Counted from the first letter of the stretch, positions 1 to 8,971 are shown. The stretch is DNA of 64,000 nt from Streptomyces purpureus (GCF_014648195.1 NZ_BMQQ01000023.1:18070-82069); one strand, 5' to 3'. Notes: generated by a model from the letters alone, not told the origin. Program-made: numbers and translations.

Positions 1-2977
1 GGGTGGCCCCTGAAGCTTGTACGGGCGCGGGCGCGGCCTGCGTTGCGCGCTGCACCGGATGACCGGACGGGAGCGGGGACGTCAGACGCACAGCGGGCCG
101 AGCCTCCGGCCCGGGCCTGAGCGGGGTGGGGGGCGCGAGCCCCACGGTCGGCAGGGGGGTGCCAGTGGCGGGCGGCGCGGCCATTGCGCGCTGCATCGGA
201 GCCGCCTCCGGGAGACCCTTGTTCTCGGCCGAGACGGGCGGCGCCGGATGACCGGACGGGAGCGGGGACGTCAGTCGTACGGCCGGCAGAGCCTCCGGCC
301 CAGACCTCGGCGCTGCGGCGTGTACGGGCAAGGGCCCGCCGGACGCCGTCGGCGGGGACGTGGGGGTGGCGCCAGGGCGCGCCTGGGCAGGCGCGGCAGG
401 CGCGGCACGCTGCACCGAAGCCGCCTCCGCGACGCTCCCCCGCTCGGCAACCGGGACGGTCGGCAGCGGGGGCGCGAGCCCCGGCCTCGGCGGAGACATG
501 GGGGCGGCGGCAGCACGCTGGACCACGGGCGTCGGTACGGGCGGTGCAGGGCGGACCGGCGGGATCGGGGCGGCGTCGGGGACGGGCGCCGCGTTGGGAC
601 TGACGTCGGCGCGCTGCACCACCGGGGCGGGCCCGTCGCCGCGGCCGGGCACGTTCGACGCATGACGCCCGGGCGCGGCCGGGTGGGTGCTGCCGTCGCG
701 GCGGGGGGCGGGGGTATGAACGGGCCCGGCTGCCACGGGAACGCTCCGGGCGGTCGGCGACGGCTCATCGCCGACGGGCCGCCGCGCCACAGGGGCGCCG
801 AGACCAGGCCGCGGCCGCGAGGTCGGGGCGGTGAGCCGCTGTACGACGTCGGCGCCTGCGGTCGGGGACACGTGTCCCGTCGGAGACACGACAGGTACGG
901 CGTCGAACTGCGGGGCGGGAGAGGTGGTTTCCGGCCGAGGCACCCCTGCCGAGGGGTCGGCGGACGCCACGGCGGGGCGGCGCTGGACGGAGGTTGCGTG
1001 CTGCCCCGGGCGAGGCGGCGCGGACACGAAACCCACGGCCGGGCCGGACCCGCCGGGCCTTTGCTGCACAGACGGTACTGCGGCCCCTGACCGAGACGAC
1101 TCAGGCGCCGGGCTTACCGCCGCGCCCGACCCGCCGGGCCGTTGCTGCACAGACGGTACGGCCGCACCCGGCCCAAGCGACGGAGACATCGCACTCGGCG
1201 CCGAGGCCGACCCGACCGGCCTGCCCTGCACGGCAGGTGCGGCCGCCTCCGACCGGCGTGGATCGGAAACCACCGGCAATCCCGACGTGCCCGGTCGACG
1301 CTCACCGGACGGTACGGCCGCACCGGGCGGAGGCGCCGACGACGCCGACCCAGCCAGCCGGTGCTCCGCCGACGGTACGGCCGCCGCCAAGCCGGTCGCG
1401 AACGGCCGGTGCTCCCCCGACCGAGACGGCTCGGCCGCCGGGCCAGACACAGCCGGCCGACGCTGCACAGACCGAACTGCGCCCCCCGGCCGAGGCGACT
1501 CGAGAACGGCCGAGCCAGTCCCGAACGATGCAGGCCGCTCCCCCTGGCGAGGCGCCTCGGCCGCCGGGCCAGACACTGCCGGCCGACGCTGCACAGACGG
1601 TACTGCGGCCCCCGGCCGAGACGGCTCAGGCGCCGGGCCCGACGCAGCTGGTGCTGCGGCTCCGGGCCGAGGCGACTCGGGAACGGTTGGGCCAGTCACG
1701 AGCGTTGCGGGCCGCTCCCCCTGGCGAGACGGCTCGGGCGCGAGACCCACCGGCGCTCCCGAAGCAGTCGCTCGGCTCAGCGCGGAGGACGGCGACTGGG
1801 CCCCCGGGCCCACCAGCCCGGCCGGTCGGCGCTGCACGGACGGTACGCCGACGCCCGGCCGCGGCAGCTCGGGGAGGGCCGAGCCGGTCGCGATCGTTGC
1901 AGGCCGGGGGTGCCCCGGACGAGACGGCTCGGCGAACGGGCCCGACGCAGCCGGGCGGCGCTGCGCAGAGGGTGCTGCGGCCCCCGGCCCAGGCGGCTCC
2001 GCCGCCCGGCCCGACGCAGCCGGTTCGCGCCGCACGGACGGTACGCCCGGTGCCGGGCGAGACGGCTCGGGCGCCGTCGAGGCTGCTGCGGAAGCCGAGC
2101 GAACTCGGCGCAGTGGTACGGCCGTCGGGGGCGACTGCCGGGAGTGCACGGAGGCCTGGGACGCCTGCGGCAGCGCGGCGGTGAGCGCGCGGGCCGGGGC
2201 AAGGGCCCGTACCGGAGGGGGGACTGGCCGTGACTGGGAGGGTTCGGGGACCGAGCCCCCGGGGGCGCGCTGGACAGCCGGTATCGGTTCGGCCGAGGTG
2301 TGTTCGAGCGGCGTCGTGTCCGCCGGCGCGGCGGTCGGGGGCCGTCGACGTACCGCCTCAGACGCGGTACCGGCCTCGGAGCCACTGCCAGGCAGTCGAC
2401 GCGCCGACGCGGGCGTCCCCTCCTCCCGGGCCGGGGCACCCGCCTTCTCCCCGGAGGGCACCCCGCCCGCCACAGTCGCCAGCGTGCGGCGCTGTACGGC
2501 GGAGGCGGCCGAGGGCGTGGCCGGGCGGGACAGCGGGGTGACCGTGACGGCCGGCGGGGTCCAGGGCCGTACGGGTATCGGGTTGTCCTCCTCCGCCGCT
2601 GCCACCGGCAGGGAGAGCGAGGGCAGTTCGATACCGGAGGCGGGCGAGGAGGCTGCGGTCAGTACACCGTGGACCAGCCCGCCCGGTGCCCCGTCGAGCA
2701 CGGCGTGCGACAGCGGGGCGGCGAAGGCCGGGCTCTGCCAGGTCGTGAGCCGGGCGCCGAAGCCGGTGTCGGCGACCGGGCCCGCCGACGCGGCGGTCAC
2801 GCGCTGGATCGGCGGCAGTGCGGACCACCCGGCGGACCTGGCCACACCCGGTCCGGTGCCGGTGCCGGCAGCCACATCCACACCAGCACCCGTAGCCACA
2901 CCGGACGGCGTCGTCGCGTCCTCCGCCGCCGCCCGTCGCCGTCGGCCACCGTCCCTGAACCTGCTGAGGAGTCCCAC
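1..2977 (-). CDS. Giant disordered VQR-repeat protein of the eCIS locus (3' end outside window)
   Basis: Function unknown. A reading frame opens at GTG 2977 and has no stop before the left edge, giving over 990 residues. It starts four bases after the DUF6760 stop, so it is co-transcribed with the tube and sheath genes. The first residues read VGLLSRFRDGGRRRR. The rest is Ala/Pro/Gly/Ser-rich with no visible fold. A short motif recurs: IQRV near 2800, VQRR near 2495, VQRAP near 2268, and units of the type GAAVPSVQRRPA near 1830, 1580, 1465, 1145 and 1065. The plain VQR or MQR core continues near 985, 838, 615, 515, 410, 190 and 50. The same VQR core occurs three times in the DUF4157 protein of this locus. 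A tether, scaffold or cargo-sorting role is inference only. The strand choice rests on the operon position and the shared motif, because the opposite strand is also open. Confidence 0.75.
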   Translation of the reverse strand, partial: MGLLSRFRDGGRRRRAAAEDATTPSGVATGAGVDVAAGTGTGPGVARSAGWSALPPIQRVTAASAGPVADTGFGARLTTWQSPAFAAPLSHAVLDGAPGGLVHGVLTAASSPASGIELPSLSLPVAAAEEDNPIPVRPWTPPAVTVTPLSRPATPSAASAVQRRTLATVAGGVPSGEKAGAPAREEGTPASARRLPGSGSEAGTASEAVRRRPPTAAPADTTPLEHTSAEPIPAVQRAPGGSVPEPSQSRPVPPPVRALAPARALTAALPQASQASVHSRQSPPTAVPLRRVRSASAAASTAPEPSRPAPGVPSVRREPAASGRAAEPPGPGAAAPSAQRRPAASGPFAEPSRPGHPRPATIATGSALPELPRPGVGVPSVQRRPAGLVGPGAQSPSSALSRATASGAPVGLAPEPSRQGERPATLVTGPTVPESPRPGAAAPAASGPAPEPSRPGAAVPSVQRRPAVSGPAAEAPRQGERPASFGTGSAVLESPRPGGAVRSVQRRPAVSGPAAEPSRSGEHRPFATGLAAAVPSAEHRLAGSASSAPPPGAAVPSGERRPGTSGLPVVSDPRRSEAAAPAVQGRPVGSASAPSAMSPSLGPGAAVPSVQQRPGGSGAAVSPAPESSRSGAAVPSVQQRPGGSGPAVGFVSAPPRPGQHATSVQRRPAVASADPSAGVPRPETTSPAPQFDAVPVVSPTGHVSPTAGADVVQRLTAPTSRPRPGLGAPVARRPVGDEPSPTARSVPVAAGPVHTPAPRRDGSTHPAAPGRHASNVPGRGDGPAPVVQRADVSPNAAPVPDAAPIPPVRPAPPVPTPVVQRAAAAPMSPPRPGLAPPLPTVPVAERGSVAEAASVQRAAPAAPAQARPGATPTSPPTASGGPLPVHAAAPRSGPEALPAVRLTSPLPSGHPAPPVSAENKGLPEAAPMQRAMAAPPATGTPLPTVGLAPPTPLRPGPEARPAVRLTSPLPSGHPVQRATQAAPAPVQASGAT

Positions 2978-2980
2978 GCC

Positions 2981-3139
2981 CTACCCCTTCGCCGAGGCGC
3001 GCATGACGAGTCCCGCGATCTGGTCGGTGTACCGGCGGCGGTCGCGGTGTTCGAGGTTCAGGATCTCCTCCAGGCTCCAGTGGAAGTGGTAGGCGATGTA
3101 CGCGATCTCCTCGTGGAGACGGTCGGTCGCGTACGTCAC
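2981..3139 (-). CDS. DUF6760-type small eCIS protein
   Basis: A 52-residue protein starting VTYATDRLHEEIAYIAYHF and ending VMRASAKG. Its GTG start overlaps the stop of the upstream gene (GTGA), which points to translational coupling. Small proteins of this kind (DUF6760, the size class of Afp6/Pvc6) sit between tail-assembly and baseplate genes in eCIS loci. The central W-S-L-E-E-I-L-N-L-E-H-R-D-R-R-R-Y segment looks like a short amphipathic helix with a basic patch. The exact structural role is not known to me. The family call is recognition by sequence and context, not by search. Confidence 0.75.
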   Translation of the reverse strand: MTYATDRLHEEIAYIAYHFHWSLEEILNLEHRDRRRYTDQIAGLVMRASAKG

Positions 3140-3681
3140 GATTCCCCCAGGCGGCTCCCGCCGAGTTCGACCTCGAACGGCTGCTCGCAGTGGGGGCAGG
3201 TGACGCCCGCCCTGGTGTGGCCCTCGGCGTTGATCTGGCGGTAGAAGTCCTGCAGGAAGGCCAGGTCGGAGGCGAACATGTTCTCCACCACCCCGTCGTG
3301 CACCAGCGGCAGCGTGCCGAGCCGGGTGATCACCCGGCCGAGCAGGACCACCGACAGGTAGGCCGGGTTCTCCTGCACGCGCATGTCGCGCAGCGGCACC
3401 AGCTCGTCCCGGGCGGTGGCGAGCCGCATGACTCCGTGGCGGTGCACGGTGCCGGAGTCGTCGACGTAGCCGCGTGGCAGCTCGAAGGCGAACTCCGTCA
3501 GCAGCCGTTCGGCCGCCGGGGCGGGAGCCGGCGCGGCGGTCTGCCGCTCCGGCTCCGTCCCGGTCTCCGCGGGTACGGGTGGGCCGTCCGCGAGCGCCGC
3601 AGCCGGACCCGCGCCAGGACCCGCGCCGACGCCCGCGCCGGCCCCGACGCCCGCACCCGCCCGGGGAGCAGTACGCCGCAT
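3136..3681 (-). CDS. eCIS tail-assembly-type protein with a CxxC motif
   Basis: A 181-residue protein. Residues 1-55 are Ala/Gly/Pro-rich linker. A compact domain follows: LLTEFAFELPRGYVDDSG, then a helical stretch with NPAYLSVVLLGRVITRLG and a C-terminal TCPHCEQPF element that could bind zinc together with other ligands. The ATG overlaps the tube stop by one base (TAATG), and the stop overlaps the DUF6760 start. The domain resembles phage tail-assembly chaperones of the T4 gp14/E/41 class, and its place between tube and DUF6760 fits that. A longer upstream frame exists but only antisense to the tube gene, so I chose the ATG at 3681. Confidence 0.75.
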   Translation of the reverse strand: MRRTAPRAGAGVGAGAGVGAGPGAGPAAALADGPPVPAETGTEPERQTAAPAPAPAAERLLTEFAFELPRGYVDDSGTVHRHGVMRLATARDELVPLRDMRVQENPAYLSVVLLGRVITRLGTLPLVHDGVVENMFASDLAFLQDFYRQINAEGHTRAGVTCPHCEQPFEVELGGSRLGES

Positions 3682-4124
3682 TACTCGATGACCAGTTCTT
3701 CGAACGTGATGGTCACGGTCTCGGTGAGCGCGGACGCCTCGCCGGCCTTCACCGTGCTGGTGTCGATCTTGCTGCACCAGGCGTTGCGCATGTTGTACCG
3801 CTTGACCGGATTGTTCTGATAGTCCATCACCATGATGGTGGCGTTCTTCCGCGCGGTGGACATCGCGCCGTTCACCGACTCGGTGATCCACTGGTTGAAG
3901 GCCGCCGACTGCGTCATACCGCGTACGACGGTGCACGTGCCGGCCTTCTTCACACCGGGCAGCTTCTTCGTCACGGGCTTGCCCTGCGCGGAGACCTGCT
4001 GGTACTCGATGACGTCCTGTTCGAGACTGAGGCCGCTGACCTCGGCGAGGTACTCGACCATCACGCCGTCGATCTGAAGGCCGAAATTATGTGAGGTGAG
4101 GGCGTCACCCGGCTGGAGACTCAT
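3681..4124 (-). CDS. Contractile injection system inner tube protein (gp19-like)
   Basis: A 147-residue protein of the T4 gp19 / Cis1 tube family, whose hexamers stack into the inner tube that the sheath drives forward. The typical N-terminus SLQPGDALTSHNFGLQIDG is followed by AEVSGLSLEQDVIEYQQ, the conserved family core, and a C-terminal strand ETVTITFEELVIE. Length is normal for the family. A purine-rich ribosome site (AAGGACAGAG) precedes the ATG. It lies 81 bases downstream of the sheath gene on the same strand and overlaps the next gene by one base, so sheath, tube and the following genes form one operon. Confidence 0.93.
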   Translation of the reverse strand: MSLQPGDALTSHNFGLQIDGVMVEYLAEVSGLSLEQDVIEYQQVSAQGKPVTKKLPGVKKAGTCTVVRGMTQSAAFNQWITESVNGAMSTARKNATIMVMDYQNNPVKRYNMRNAWCSKIDTSTVKAGEASALTETVTITFEELVIE

Positions 4125-4205
4125 CTGTTCTCTGTCCTTCTAGGGGCTTGTGGCTTGGCTCGTACGGCGAATCGGGGACGACGGGCGGGGGCGGGGGCGG
4201 GAGGA

Positions 4206-5810
4206 CTACTCCTCCAGTTCGCCGTTGCCGCTGGAGAACTGGGCCAGCCGGAAGATCACGAACTCGGCGGGCTTGACCGGTGCGATGCCGATCTCGCAGA
4301 TGACCCGGCCGAGGTCGACCGACTCCTGGGGGTTGGTCTCCTCGTCACACTTGACGTAGTACGCCTCTTCCGGCCGGGCGCCGAAGAGGGCGCCGTTGCG
4401 CCACTCGTTGACCAGGAAGGCCGAGACGTTGCGGCGGATCCGGGCCCACAGCGCGTGGTCGTTCGGCTCGAACACCACCCACTGGGTGCCGATCAGGATC
4501 GACTCCTCCAGGTAGTTGAAGTACCGCCGCACGTTCAGGTAGCGCCAGGCCGGGTCGGAGGAGAGGGTGCGCGCACCCCAGACGCGGATGCCGCGGCCCG
4601 GGAAGGCCCGGATGCAGTTGACCCCGATGGGGTTGAGCAGGTCCTGCTCGCCGCGGGTGATCTGGATCTCCAGGTCCACCGCGCCGCGGACGACCTCGTT
4701 CGCGGGCGCCTTGTGCACGCCCCGCTCGAAGTCGTTGCGGGCCCAGATGCCGGCGATGTGGCCGCTCGGCGGGATCGTACGGGTCTGGCCGGTGGCCGGG
4801 TCGAAGGCCTTGATCCAGGGGTAGTAGAGGGCGGCGTACTTGGAGTCGTATCCGGCGGTCTCCTGGCGCCAGACCCGGATCTGGCGGGCGTTCAGGCCGG
4901 GCGGCGGGTCGATGACGGCGACCCGGTCCCCCATCAGTTCACAGTGGGCGATCAGTCCGAGCTGGACCGCCTTCACGGCCTCCAGGTCGATCGCGCCACG
5001 CTGGTAGGCGGCCATCAGGTCGGGCACGGCGACCATCGACACCTCGTCGACCGCCTCCAGGCCGCCGAAGCCGGTGCGGTCGGCCGAGTCGCCGAGGTAC
5101 TCGGCGGGGCCGGGGTGCGCGGCCGCCGTGCCGGAGGGGACGGCAGGGCTGGCGGGGGCAGCCGGGGCGGGGGCGGGGGCCACCAGCGCCACGGTCTGGT
5201 TGTCGGGCCGGGCCAGCTGCGCGGCCGGCGCCGCCTCCTGGACGGCGATGAGCCGGGAGCGCTCCTTGACCTGCGTGACCACGTAGTTGCGCCCGCTCTT
5301 CTTCGCGGTCACGTCGAACGTCTCGGCGACGGTGTCGCCGTCCTTCACGATCAGCTTGAACCGTTCGGCCGGTCCGTCGCCCTCCGGGTCGGCGACCTCG
5401 ACGCTCAGCGAGCCGGGGGCGACGGCGCTGACGGTGAAGGTGCCGAGCTGCCGGGGCTCCCCCGGCGGCAGGGCGGCCGGGGCCGCGGAGCCGGACACCG
5501 GGGCGGCGTTCGCGGCGGCCGGGGCGGTGTCGGACGCTCCCTCGGGGGCGCCGCCGACACGTACGACGTAGGCGGCCGTGCCGCCGTTGTTGAAGAAGCC
5601 GTAGACGCTGTGCGCAAGGTAGTACCCGTCGGTGAAGTCACCGAAGGCCGCGACGTACTGCGTCCAGTTGGTCACCAGCGTCGGTTCGTTCAGCGGACCG
5701 GTGGGCGCTAGCCCCACGAAGGCCGCCACCGAGGTTCCCACCCCTTCGATGGGACGCGAGCCACTGGCCACCTCCTCGACGTATACGCCGGGCGACAGGT
5801 AGGACGGCAT
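4206..5810 (-). CDS. Contractile injection system sheath protein
   Basis: A 534-residue tail sheath protein, the contracting outer tube of the particle. The N-terminus SYLSPGVYVEEVASGSRPIE and the C-terminal IGIAPVKPAEFVIFRLAQFS are hallmarks of phage-tail-type sheaths. In between, residues 60-100 carry the FGDF...AYVVRV core. An Ala/Pro-rich linker lies near residues 200-230, before the second conserved domain (LGLIAHCELMGDRVAVIDPP). GAGGAG precedes the ATG. The gene diverges from the DUF4157 gene across about 247 bases, which should hold promoters for both arms of the locus. Streptomyces systems of this type are cytosolic and lack a cell-release route; that is family knowledge, not visible here. 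Confidence 0.95.
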   Translation of the reverse strand: MPSYLSPGVYVEEVASGSRPIEGVGTSVAAFVGLAPTGPLNEPTLVTNWTQYVAAFGDFTDGYYLAHSVYGFFNNGGTAAYVVRVGGAPEGASDTAPAAANAAPVSGSAAPAALPPGEPRQLGTFTVSAVAPGSLSVEVADPEGDGPAERFKLIVKDGDTVAETFDVTAKKSGRNYVVTQVKERSRLIAVQEAAPAAQLARPDNQTVALVAPAPAPAAPASPAVPSGTAAAHPGPAEYLGDSADRTGFGGLEAVDEVSMVAVPDLMAAYQRGAIDLEAVKAVQLGLIAHCELMGDRVAVIDPPPGLNARQIRVWRQETAGYDSKYAALYYPWIKAFDPATGQTRTIPPSGHIAGIWARNDFERGVHKAPANEVVRGAVDLEIQITRGEQDLLNPIGVNCIRAFPGRGIRVWGARTLSSDPAWRYLNVRRYFNYLEESILIGTQWVVFEPNDHALWARIRRNVSAFLVNEWRNGALFGARPEEAYYVKCDEETNPQESVDLGRVICEIGIAPVKPAEFVIFRLAQFSSGNGELEE

Positions 5811-6057
5811 GCTCTGCTCTCCTCGGGGTACGCGACAGGACGGCTTCCACCCTCACGCGCGCGGCGTGTCACCCGAAACGTCCTGCGGTACCTGCTCGGG
5901 GGCACCGCCGTTGCCCGCAGGGGCAGTTCACCGCGCCCCGGGAGCGCCCGCTGGGCCGCACCCACCCCCGAGGCTGCCCTTGGGACTGCCCTCAAGGCTC
6001 TCCCGGGGGCCGCCGCGAACGGGTAACGCTGGGATGCCAACCAGCGAGGAGAGCATC

Positions 6058-7434
6058 GTGCGCGCACACGAACAGCGGGCCGACCGGGCCGGTGACCGGG
6101 ACAGAGCCCGCCCGAAGGCGCCGTTGACCACACCCGCGCTCCAGCTCCTGGCGCTCCAGCGCGCGGCGGGCAACGCCGCCGTGGCCCAGGCCGTTGCCGA
6201 GGAGCGCCACGAGCACGGCGCGAACTGCGGACACGGGCCCGCGGCCCAGGACTCGACGGTCCAGCGCTCCGCGGTGCACGAGGTGCTGCGTTCCCCGGGC
6301 CGGCCGCTGGACGCGCCGCTGAGGAGCGAGATGGAGGCCCGGTTCGGCGGCGACGACTTCAGCGGCGTACGTGTCCACACCGACGCGGTCGCCCAGCGGT
6401 CCGCGACGGAGATCGGCGCCAAGGCGTACACCTCCGGCTCGCACGTGGTCTGGGACGGTCAGGACAAGCACACCCTCGCCCACGAGCTGGACCATTACCG
6501 CCAGCAGAGCCAAGGCGCCGTCCCCGGCACCGACAACGGTTCGGGGCTGAAGATCTCGGACCCGTCCGACTGGGCGGAGCGGCAGGCGGAGGACACGGCC
6601 CGGCGGGTGATGAGCGGTGCTCCGCCGGTGCAGCGCGCCCGTACCACCGCCGGGGGCGGCGGCAGGGCGGCGGAGGCCGGCGGGGCCGCTCCCGTGCAGC
6701 GCGTCCTGGACTCGGAGGTGATCGACAGCGCCCGGGCGACGCTCGGCATCACCGGCACCGTGAAGATCGTGGAGGTTCCGGAGGGCATTCCGGCGGACAC
6801 CCGGTTCGCCGACTACCCGGCGGGGCACTGCGTCGGACTCAGCGCCCAGGACGCTCAGTTGAGCATCCACGCCATGAACGGCGGTGATCCGGCGCAGCCC
6901 GCCGCAGACGCGGTCAGGAACGCCGGCGGCGGCGGATACTTCGCCCAGCACGGCATCATCGTGACGAACAGCAATCCGTCCCCCGGCTTCACCGTGTCGC
7001 AGACCATCCAGCACGAGATGGGCCATCTCCAGCAGCACGAGGCCGGGTTCAACGTCGACATGTCCGGCGGCCGGCGGGCGCTGGTCGAGTACCACAACGT
7101 GCTGGTGAACGAGAACCGCCTCACGGGCGAGATGCGCAGCTTCTACACCTCCGACGACAACACCACGCCCTCCTCGATCAGGGCGGCGGCCACGGCGCAG
7201 GGGATCAATCTGGGCAATCCCTGGAAGGCGCTCAACGACTATCTCGCGCAGCAGGGCGTCGACCCCGACGGTTCGCAGCAGCGGTTGCTGAACGCGATCA
7301 TCGAGGAGCTCAAGGACGACAAGTACGACGCGATCGAGGGCAAGGGCATGGCGAAGGCGCCGATGCGCGACAAGATCAAGGCGCGGGTCGGCAGGATGTA
7401 CTTCAACAAGCTGCTCGCCGCGCCGCCCGCATAG
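6058..7434 (+). CDS. DUF4157 (eCIS core) protein with a second zincin-like C-terminal domain
   Basis: 458 residues from GTG 6058, chosen because GAGGAGAG sits at the right distance; ATG 6034 is the alternative. The eCIS-core domain spans roughly residues 80-185, with MEARFGGDDFSGVRVHTDA and the metal-binding HELDH at about residue 142. VQR motifs mark three linkers (STVQRSAV, PPVQRART, APVQRVLD). The remaining 250 residues hold a second HExxH motif (TIQHEMGHLQQHEAG, near residue 319) and a VEYHNVLVNENRLTGEMR segment, which suggests a second metalloprotease fold. DUF4157 proteins are typical eCIS-associated cargo or maturation factors, so this may be a loaded effector. That role, and whether the second domain is catalytic, are inference. 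Confidence 0.85.
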   Translation: MRAHEQRADRAGDRDRARPKAPLTTPALQLLALQRAAGNAAVAQAVAEERHEHGANCGHGPAAQDSTVQRSAVHEVLRSPGRPLDAPLRSEMEARFGGDDFSGVRVHTDAVAQRSATEIGAKAYTSGSHVVWDGQDKHTLAHELDHYRQQSQGAVPGTDNGSGLKISDPSDWAERQAEDTARRVMSGAPPVQRARTTAGGGGRAAEAGGAAPVQRVLDSEVIDSARATLGITGTVKIVEVPEGIPADTRFADYPAGHCVGLSAQDAQLSIHAMNGGDPAQPAADAVRNAGGGGYFAQHGIIVTNSNPSPGFTVSQTIQHEMGHLQQHEAGFNVDMSGGRRALVEYHNVLVNENRLTGEMRSFYTSDDNTTPSSIRAAATAQGINLGNPWKALNDYLAQQGVDPDGSQQRLLNAIIEELKDDKYDAIEGKGMAKAPMRDKIKARVGRMYFNKLLAAPPA

Positions 7435-7579
7435 CCGTTCCCGCGGAGTCGGACGGGGCCGCGGCGGCGAAGGCGGGGCCGCGGCCGCGCGTACGGGGCA
7501 GGGCGCGCTGCCCCTGCGGGCAGCGACCGTACCCCTGCGGCTCCTGCCCCGGCCCCGGCCCCGCGGCTAGCGTCCGAAC

Positions 7580-8962
7580 GTGAGCCTTTGGACTTCTCTG
7601 GAACCCGCGTCGGCCACGGTGGATCCCGGCGGTACGACGACCGTACGACTGCGGTTACGCAACACCGGGGACGTCGTCGACGAGTACCGCTTCGAGGCGG
7701 TCGGCGACGTCGCCCCCTGGACGACGGTGGAGCCGCAGACCCTCCGCCTCTATCCCGGCACCACGGGCACGGTGGAACTGACGATCGCGCCGCCCCGCAC
7801 CCCCGACGCCGCGGCCGGACCACACCCGTACGCCGTACGCATCACACCCACCGAGCACCCCGAGGCCACGACCGTCCCCGAGGGCCACCTGACCGTCACC
7901 CCCTTCACCGAGGTACGCGCCGAACTCGTCCCGCCCACCGTCAAGGGACGGCTGCGCGGACGGCCCAAGCTGGCCATCGACAACCTCGGCAACACCAAAC
8001 TCACGGCATCGGTCAGCGGCAGCGACAACGGCGACCACCTCTCCTACGAGATTCACCCCTCCAGCGTCCAGATCGAGCCCGGCCGCGCCGCCTTCGTCAA
8101 CACCACCCTCAAACCCCGCGACATCATCTGGTTCGGCTCCAAAGAACAGCGCCCCTACACCCTGGCCGTGCAGCGCTCCGGAGTCACACCCCTCGACGTC
8201 GAAGGCACCTACATCCAGCGCGGATTCCTCCCCGGCTGGCTCGCCACCTTCCTCGGCGTCAGCGTCGCGCTCGCCATCACCTTCGTCATGCTCTGGATCG
8301 CCTACAAGCCACAAGTCCGCAGCGCCGCGCTGGAAAAGCCGGTCGAGGCAGGCGCCTCCGCCCTCCCCACTCCCACCCCCTCGGCCCCGCCCGCCAACTC
8401 CCCGGCACCCAAGGACCCCGCCCCGCCCGAGCCCCCGAAGGAAGATCCCCCGCCGCAGCCCAGCCAGGACACGGGCGGTGGCGAACCGGACTCGGACGGT
8501 GCGGCATCCGGTGGCGGGACCGGTGGCGGTTCGGGCGGCGCGCCCCCGCCGCCCGACAAGCCGGCCGCCGTCGGTTCCATGATCATCGGAAAGGGCTCGA
8601 AGCGCTGTATCGACGTGCCGAACGCGCAGGACGGCATCGGCCGCGACGGCACCCAGCTCCACCTCTGGGACTGCAGGGGCAGCGCCAACCAGAAGTGGGA
8701 GTTCCGGGGCGACGGCACGGTCCGCTCGCTCGGCCTGTGCATGGACGTCGCGAACGGCTCCCGCGACAACGGCGCCGCCATCCAGCTGGCCCGGTGCAGC
8801 GGCAACCCGGCCCAGCAGTTCGTCCTCAGCGGCGAGGGCGACCTCGTGAACCCGCAGGCGGACAAGTGCGTGGACGCCGACAACCACGGCACCGCCAACT
8901 GGACGAAGCTCCTGCTGTGGACGTGTGCGGGGACCCCGAACCAGAAGTGGCGCGTGAAGTGA
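7580..8962 (+). CDS. eCIS-linked single-pass membrane protein with Ig-like domain and ricin-type lectin
   Basis: 460 residues from GTG 7580. The first 200 residues are beta-rich, of CARDB/Ig-like type (DPGGTTTVRLRLRNTGDVVD). One hydrophobic helix follows at residues 216-241 (LPGWLATFLGVSVALAITF). Then comes a Pro/Gly/Ser-rich linker and, from about residue 333, a beta-trefoil ricin-B lectin with repeats ending QKW, QQF and QKW. There is no N-terminal signal, so the first domain should stay in the cytosol and the lectin lie outside. Streptomyces eCIS loci encode a membrane protein (CisA) that docks the cytosolic particle at the membrane. Topology and position make this a candidate, but the assignment is inference. 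Homologues are often labelled 'hydrolytic protein' without catalytic evidence. Confidence 0.8.
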   Translation: MSLWTSLEPASATVDPGGTTTVRLRLRNTGDVVDEYRFEAVGDVAPWTTVEPQTLRLYPGTTGTVELTIAPPRTPDAAAGPHPYAVRITPTEHPEATTVPEGHLTVTPFTEVRAELVPPTVKGRLRGRPKLAIDNLGNTKLTASVSGSDNGDHLSYEIHPSSVQIEPGRAAFVNTTLKPRDIIWFGSKEQRPYTLAVQRSGVTPLDVEGTYIQRGFLPGWLATFLGVSVALAITFVMLWIAYKPQVRSAALEKPVEAGASALPTPTPSAPPANSPAPKDPAPPEPPKEDPPPQPSQDTGGGEPDSDGAASGGGTGGGSGGAPPPPDKPAAVGSMIIGKGSKRCIDVPNAQDGIGRDGTQLHLWDCRGSANQKWEFRGDGTVRSLGLCMDVANGSRDNGAAIQLARCSGNPAQQFVLSGEGDLVNPQADKCVDADNHGTANWTKLLLWTCAGTPNQKWRVK

Positions 8963-8971
8963 CCACCACGG

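Noticed and set aside
1000..2100. Regular repeats that could suggest a CRISPR array
   Set aside because: Units are imperfect, irregularly spaced and keep a reading frame, so they are coding repeats.
831..3092. Long plus-strand frame of 753 codons over the repeat region
   Set aside because: It is antisense to the VQR-repeat frame. It has no ribosome site and its repeats (GRRCTDGTAAPGRD-like) are the mirror of the VQR units. The minus frame continues the eCIS operon.
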